Of a stretch of 5,808 bases of DNA, positions 1 to 2,950 are shown piece by piece (within the stretch, counting starts at the first letter, position 1; each line of letters begins with the position of its first letter). The notes below the pieces were generated by a model. The model saw only the letters and a program-made list of their open reading frames with translations, searched no databases and was not told the DNA's origin. The stretch is taken from NCBI GenBank assembly GCA_021823045.1, contig JAKAPB010000153.1, forward strand, positions 1-5,808. The letters are read 5' to 3'. Both the position numbers and the translations under genes were made by a program. The DNA is from Actinomycetes bacterium. Its GTDB lineage: Bacteria; Actinomycetota; Acidimicrobiia; Acidimicrobiales; Acidimicrobiaceae.

Positions 1-878
1 AGCTCCAATTACAGAACAACTACTTGGCGAAAACATCTCAGCCTCCACAGTAAGTTTAGCTAGTAAACGCCTTGATGACATGCTGGATAAATTTGCAAAA
101 CGACCTTTAGAAGGCAACTACCCATAATATCGATGCCCGTTATGAATCGATTCGACAAGATGGTGTTGTTGGCTCACAGGGTGTCTTTGTGGCCATTGGC
201 GTTGATGAAAAAGGACACCGTGCAATATTAGGCGTTGAATGTTTCCTACGAGAAAGTGAGGAGACCTGGACAACCTTCTTAGAAGGCCTCGTTGAGCGAG
301 GTTTGACCGGGGTCAAATTGGTAATCTCCGATGATCACTCGGGTCTGACAAATGCAATCAAAAAGATTATAGGCGGCCTTTGGCAACGCTGTTACGTGCA
401 TTTTCTTCGTAATTGTCTCTCATATACACCAAAAAATATTGATCCACGCTGCATGTTGGAACTAAAAGCAATTTATAACGCACCCTCACTTACCAGAGCA
501 CGGGTTATGCTAGATGAGTGGATTACATCCTGGCACGATTCCTATAGCAAACTCGTGTCATATGTGGAGTCTTCCATTGATGAAACATTTACCTTTTTTG
601 CATTTCCCCAACAACACAGAGTCCATATTCGATCCACCAATGTTCTCGAACGACTCAATGAGGAACTAAAGCGCAGAACCAAAGTCGTAAGAATCTTTCC
701 AAGCCAAGAGAGCTGTCTTCGCCTCTCTAGAGCTATTGCCTGTGAGACACATGAAAAGTGGATTCACGGCCAGCCTTATATTTCAATGACAGTCTCTAAA
801 GAACCAGAGTCAGTCTCTAAAGAACCAGAGTCAGTCTATAAAGAACCAGAGTCAACGTCTCTCACACAGGTGGCATAA
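1..878 (+). pseudogene. IS256-family transposase, 5'-truncated by window edge and frameshifted
   Basis: This is a broken DDE transposase (cut-and-paste or copy-out insertion sequence enzyme) of the IS256 (Transposase_mut) family. One frame runs from base 2 to a TAA at 125-127 and encodes the region before the first catalytic residue, ending in RPLEGNYP. The rest lies one frame over, from about 129, beginning IDARYESIRQDG and ending at the TAA at 876-878. The catalytic triad is visible: D at 132-134 (IDARY), D at 330-332 (VISDDH) and E at 648-650 (NVLERLNEEL). The family's WQRCxxHF motif and the FP-rich end are also present. Relatives have about three residues between the P of YP and the I of IDA, whereas only four bases remain here, so a loss of about 5 bases explains the shift. 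A GTG at 189 could start a shorter frame, but it would lack the first catalytic Asp, so no active product is expected. The N-terminus lies outside the window. The DARYE signature marks a different subgroup from the second transposase. Confidence 0.85.
792..854 (+). repeat. Three in-frame 21-base tandem repeats at the transposase C-terminus
   Basis: Three head-to-tail copies (792-812, 813-833, 834-854) encode VSKEPES, VSKEPES and VYKEPES. The first two copies are identical. The third differs by one base (tct to tat, Ser to Tyr). The unit is a multiple of three, so the reading frame is kept. The repeats lie beyond the conserved IS256 core, directly before the last codons. Such an acidic/basic tail is not part of the family consensus as I know it and probably arose by slipped-strand duplication. 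Confidence 0.9.
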
Positions 879-924
879 AAGATCTCTTCGTAGTGATGAG
901 GATATTTCTATAAGCCAACACAAA

Positions 925-1029
925 TGCCACGCTTTCTCGTCGGCGTCAAGGCCGCTACGCTTAGCGCTTCGCGCCCCTTTGGGGTGGCCCTGACGGGCCA
1001 GCCTGGACTCCGCCTCAAAGAGCGTGGCA
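925..1029. repeat. GC-rich palindromic element with 9-bp terminal inverted repeats
   Basis: The block is bounded by perfect inverted repeats TGCCACGCT (925-933) and AGCGTGGCA (1021-1029). Inside are a nested pair, CGTCAAGGCC (944-953) with GGCCCTGACG (986-995), matching at 9 of 10 positions, and a CCCC-TTT-GGGG hairpin (974-984). A competing GGCCC-TGAC-GGGCC hairpin lies at 986-999. AAA sits directly outside each end (922-924 and 1030-1032), compatible with a 3-bp target duplication but weak evidence given the base composition. It could be a non-autonomous palindromic repeat (MITE- or REP-like) or a transcription-blocking structure. I do not recognise a named family. Confidence 0.6.
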
Positions 1030-1042
1030 AAAGGCTAACCAC

Positions 1043-1066
1043 AAAGCGATGCACCAGCATCGCTTT
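1043..1066 (+). terminator. 10-bp perfect hairpin followed by a short T-rich run
   Basis: AAAGCGATGC (1043-1052) and GCATCGCTTT (1057-1066) pair perfectly around the 4-base loop ACCA. TTT closes the right arm and CTTC follows, which gives a weak U-rich tail. It could end transcription leaving the upstream transposase fragment. The right arm can instead pair with 1090-1099, which would dissolve this hairpin. Confidence 0.4.
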
Positions 1067-1074
1067 CTTCAAAG

Positions 1075-1092
1075 CGCACTACAAATAGTGCG
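1075..1092. repeat. 7-bp hairpin
   Basis: CGCACTA (1075-1081) and TAGTGCG (1086-1092) are perfect complements around a CAAA loop. It follows the 1043-1066 hairpin directly, and its right arm overlaps the segment (1090-1099) that can pair with 1054-1063. The three segments therefore form a set of mutually exclusive folds. Confidence 0.5.
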
Positions 1093-1240
1093 ATGCTGGC
1101 AAAACCTCTATCTCAGCGTTGTCCTTATCCAAGGCAGTAGTTCCTAATAGGAGCCCCTTTAGGCTTACCATCACTCGTAGCCTTGCTTTTCCTTTCCCTG
1201 TGGCATAACATGAAGAATTGTTCAGTGCTGCCAAAACCTT

Positions 1241-2344
1241 TTGCACACAATTTCGCACACAACTCCAAAGCGTCAAAACTCTCGAAATGGCTATAGAATG
1301 CAACCTGGGACACCAGAAGTTGGCACAATTGATTTAGCTATTCCAAAGTTGCGTGAGAAAGTATATTATCCCGACTTCTTGCTCAATCCCCGTAAACGAG
1401 CCGAGGAGGCACTCTATAGTGTGATCTGCCAAGCCTATGTTGAGGGAGTATCCACGAGAAGAGTAGATGACCTGGTCAAGGCCATGGGGATAGAAGGGAT
1501 ATCGAAATCTGAGGTTTCGCGAATTGTCCAAGAGCTCGATGAAAAAGTCACAGCATTTCGGGAACGACCACTTGAATCGGGTCCTTATAAATATCTCTGG
1601 ATTGATGCTGTAACCCAGAAAGTGCGCGAGGACCACCGAGTGGTAAATCTTTCAGTGGTTATTGCTACTGGGCTAAATACTGAAGGGAAACGAGAGATAG
1701 TCGGCTTCAATATCGTGACCTGCGAAGATACTCACAGCTGGACTGAGTTTCTACGTTCATTAGTCGAACGCGGGCTTAGCGGGGTTGAACTGGTTATCTC
1801 AGATGCCCACGGGGGAATCAAGAACGCTATTGGAACCGTTTTCTCTGGGGCCACCTGGCAGAGATGTAGGGCGCACTTTATGGTGAATCTGGCTTCGAGA
1901 GTTCCCAAGTCCTCTTGGGATAAGGTATCGGCTTTAGTTGGCTCTATCTTCGAACAAGACAGTAGAGAATCAACCTGGAATCGTCTGGGTGAAGTTGTGA
2001 ACGAGCTTGAGAAAGAGGGTTTCGGTGACCAGGCCATCTACCTGAGTGACGCAGCTGACGATATATTGGCCTTTGCTAGCTTTCCTAAGGAACATTGGGT
2101 GAAGATACGCACTAATAACCCCGCCGAGCGCCTAAATCGTGAGATCCGCCGTCGTAGTGACGTAGTTGGCATCTTCCCTAATAGAGAGGCCGCTATTCGT
2201 CTTATTGGCGCTATCTTAGCCGAACAGTCAGATGAATGGTCCATCTCCCAGCGCTACATGAAAGTGACCTCGCTCGAAGCTTTGCCTTTTGCAAAAGTAC
2301 AAGAGACAGAACCTAGACCAGAACTGGAGGTGGTTGTTTCGTAA
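1241..2344 (+). CDS. IS256-family transposase, N-terminally reduced, probably inactive
   Basis: This is an insertion-sequence transposase with a DDE/RNase H-like catalytic core. Numbering from the TTG at 1241, the triad is D122 (WIDAVTQKVRE), D188 (VISDAH) and E296 (PAERLNREIRRR). WQRCRAHF lies between them (C209, H212), and DVVGIFPNREAAIRLIGAIL and the EW...RYM end follow, all hallmarks of IS256. The DAVTQKVRE form is a subgroup I associate with Actinobacteria. Full-length relatives carry roughly 70 or more additional N-terminal residues before RNGYR. Here recognisable homology begins only at about TPKRQNSRNGYR (from about 1262), and the same frame is closed by a TGA at 1211-1213. Neither the TTG at 1241 nor the ATG at 1298 has a clear ribosome binding site, so the start is uncertain. 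Just after NGYR the family's W-D-T-R lies in another frame (1306-1317) and the original frame resumes at V-G. The N-terminal DNA-binding part is thus missing and locally scrambled, which makes activity unlikely despite the intact catalytic core. Confidence 0.8.
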   Translation: MHTISHTTPKRQNSRNGYRMQPGTPEVGTIDLAIPKLREKVYYPDFLLNPRKRAEEALYSVICQAYVEGVSTRRVDDLVKAMGIEGISKSEVSRIVQELDEKVTAFRERPLESGPYKYLWIDAVTQKVREDHRVVNLSVVIATGLNTEGKREIVGFNIVTCEDTHSWTEFLRSLVERGLSGVELVISDAHGGIKNAIGTVFSGATWQRCRAHFMVNLASRVPKSSWDKVSALVGSIFEQDSRESTWNRLGEVVNELEKEGFGDQAIYLSDAADDILAFASFPKEHWVKIRTNNPAERLNREIRRRSDVVGIFPNREAAIRLIGAILAEQSDEWSISQRYMKVTSLEALPFAKVQETEPRPELEVVVS

Positions 2345-2368
2345 AACTTATCAACTTTCCTTCTATCG

Positions 2369-2396
2369 CTAGACGATCTTATCTAGGATCGTCTAG
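2369..2396. terminator. Strong hairpin 24 bases after the transposase stop, without a T-run
   Basis: CTAGACGATC (2369-2378) and GATCGTCTAG (2387-2396) are perfect 10-base complements. A T-G and a T-A pair inside them can extend the stem to 12 pairs around the loop ATCT. The position just after the transposase stop suits a terminator or an mRNA 3'-end stabiliser. No T-rich run follows on either strand, so classical intrinsic termination is not well supported. Confidence 0.4.
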
Positions 2397-2433
2397 AGGG
2401 TCACGTCCTTGTGGCCAATAACCTAACCAATTA

Positions 2434-2506
2434 GAGGTACTTGACATCTGCGCTCATTCTATGAAATAGTCATATAACGAGTTGATTGACCAGATGTCGT
2501 CACCTC
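2434..2506. repeat. Imperfect inverted repeat around the start of the small ORF
   Basis: GAGGT (2434-2438) plus GACATCT (2443-2449) mirror AGATGTC (2492-2498) plus ACCTC (2502-2506). This gives 12 pairs interrupted by a 4-versus-3-base internal bulge. The 42-base interior holds a further 5-bp hairpin, TATGA (2460-2464) with TCATA (2470-2474). The left arm overlaps the TTGACA box and the right arm contains the ATG at 2494. It could be an operator, a structured leader or insertion-sequence ends, and the sequence alone does not decide between these. Confidence 0.5.
2441..2469 (+). promoter_or_regulatory. Possible promoter upstream of the small ORF
   Basis: A perfect sigma-70-type -35 box TTGACA lies at 2441-2446. 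At the ideal 17-base spacing the -10 position (2464-2469) reads AAATAG, a poor match. TATGAA (2460-2465) matches better, but its spacing of 13 is too short. It sits about 50 bases upstream of the ATG at 2494. Confidence 0.3.
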
Positions 2507-2637
2507 AGGTTGATGCGAGGACCGTTTTAGTCGGAACTTCATACACCACTCATTGGGACTTGACCGAGGCTAAGCGGCTCGCACGACGGATCGAAGCACT
2601 CGGATATTCCGTAACCATGACCGGACAGGTTGCATAA
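2494..2637 (+). CDS. Small protein of unknown function, 47 residues
   Basis: I do not recognise this product. The frame from the ATG at 2494 to the TAA at 2635-2637 encodes 47 residues. The second half looks like natural protein: HWDLTEAKRLARRIEALGY forms a plausible amphipathic helix with alternating Arg/Lys and Leu/Ala/Ile, followed by a short beta-like SVTMT. I see no signal peptide or membrane segment. The frame is closed upstream by the TAG at 2467-2469, so the only alternative start is a TTG at 2482. No strong Shine-Dalgarno is visible: a GAG at 2479-2481 is 12 bases away. Its base composition resembles the IS region more than the restriction gene. It could be a small regulatory or DNA-binding protein, the C-terminal remnant of a longer gene, or a chance frame. 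Bases 2538-2565 also resemble an insertion-sequence end, which would favour a chance or chimeric frame. Confidence 0.4.
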   Translation: MSSPQVDARTVLVGTSYTTHWDLTEAKRLARRIEALGYSVTMTGQVA

Positions 2638-2764
2638 CAACTAGACCAACTTCACAACTTCATCAATAACTCACTTCCATAAGGAGCCTCTATAGTCGCG
2701 CCCAATTCGTTGAACGGACTTACGCATTTCATCCCAGACTAGATGTTTTGGAAAAAACAACAAT

Positions 2765-2790
2765 AGCTAGGCGGATTCATCCGCCTAGCT
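2765..2790 (-). terminator. 11-bp perfect hairpin, terminator-like on the minus strand
   Basis: AGCTAGGCGGA (2765-2775) and TCCGCCTAGCT (2780-2790) pair perfectly around TTCA. Read on the minus strand, the stem is followed by ATTGTTGTTTTTTCC (2764 down to 2750), a T-rich tail suited to intrinsic termination. On the plus strand no T-run follows. It would stop leftward transcription from the restriction-gene side, or act as a boundary insulating that gene from the IS region. Confidence 0.45.
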
Positions 2791-2890
2791 GCTACCTACC
2801 CGAACTGGCTTGAGAAGTTAGCCATCACTTCAAAAGAGCAACCAAAGCAAAACCCAGCAAACTTGCTGCAACAAAAAAGATTATGAGATA

Positions 2891-2942
2891 TTATAAAGAC
2901 ACGTTGAAAAACGAGATAATAATTTGTCTATTTTAATAGGGG
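2891..2942 (+). promoter_or_regulatory. Likely promoter region and ribosome binding site of the Type ISP gene
   Basis: Candidate -10 boxes are TATAAA (2892-2897), GATAAT (2915-2920) and TTTAAT (2932-2937). TTGAAA at 2904-2909 is a good -35 match, with TCTATT (2927-2932) at 17-base spacing. I cannot choose among them. AGGGG at 2938-2942 is a good Shine-Dalgarno, eight bases before the GTG at 2951, and it decides that start. If TCTATT is the -10, the 5' untranslated leader is very short. Confidence 0.4.
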
Positions 2943-2950
2943 AACCTCAG

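Larger units (their letters stand above)
879..1240. other. Non-coding, structure-rich spacer between two IS256 genes
   Basis: I see no convincing gene here on either strand. The minus-strand frames between about 1079 and 1328 show no recognisable domain, and they overlap the start of the second transposase. The spacer does hold a GC-rich palindromic block (925-1029), a cluster of competing hairpins (1043-1099), and about 140 bases (1100-1240) without recognisable content. I found neither the right end of the first insertion sequence nor the left end of the second, so both element boundaries appear to be degenerate or lost. Confidence 0.6.
2638..2950. other. AT-rich intergenic leader before the restriction gene
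   Basis: I see no convincing gene here. The stretch holds an 11-bp hairpin (2765-2790) and a 14-base palindrome CAGCAAACTTGCTG (2855-2868). A strongly AT-rich segment (14 of 60 bases are G or C in 2881-2940) with several -10-like boxes leads into the ribosome binding site of the Type ISP gene. An AAGGAG at 2681-2686 has no start codon at a usable distance. Confidence 0.6.

Noticed and set aside
119..135. Programmed frameshifting in the first transposase
   Set aside because: IS256 elements are known for a single uninterrupted transposase frame. No slippery heptamer is visible here, and the spacing indicates lost bases.
1243..1262. Direct repeat GCACACAA twice (1243-1250 and 1255-1262)
   Set aside because: It is too short and isolated to call a repeat array, and no function can be tied to it.
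1079..1328. Two overlapping minus-strand frames of 67-74 codons in the spacer before the second transposase
   Set aside because: They have no recognisable motif and no supported start. They overlap each other and run into the transposase coding region.
2681..2686. AAGGAG, a Shine-Dalgarno-like sequence
   Set aside because: No ATG, GTG or TTG follows at a usable distance, and the next frames stop quickly.
2671..2766. Minus-strand frame of about 30 residues, with a protein-like stretch MRKSVQRIGRDYRG
   Set aside because: It is short, has only TTG or internal ATG starts, and begins directly after a stop and the terminator-like hairpin. Chance is likely at this length.
2924..2926. TTG as an alternative, nine-codon-longer start of the Type ISP gene
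   Set aside because: The GTG at 2951 has AGGGG at good spacing, and the family N-terminus begins there. The TTG would place the Shine-Dalgarno inside the coding region.
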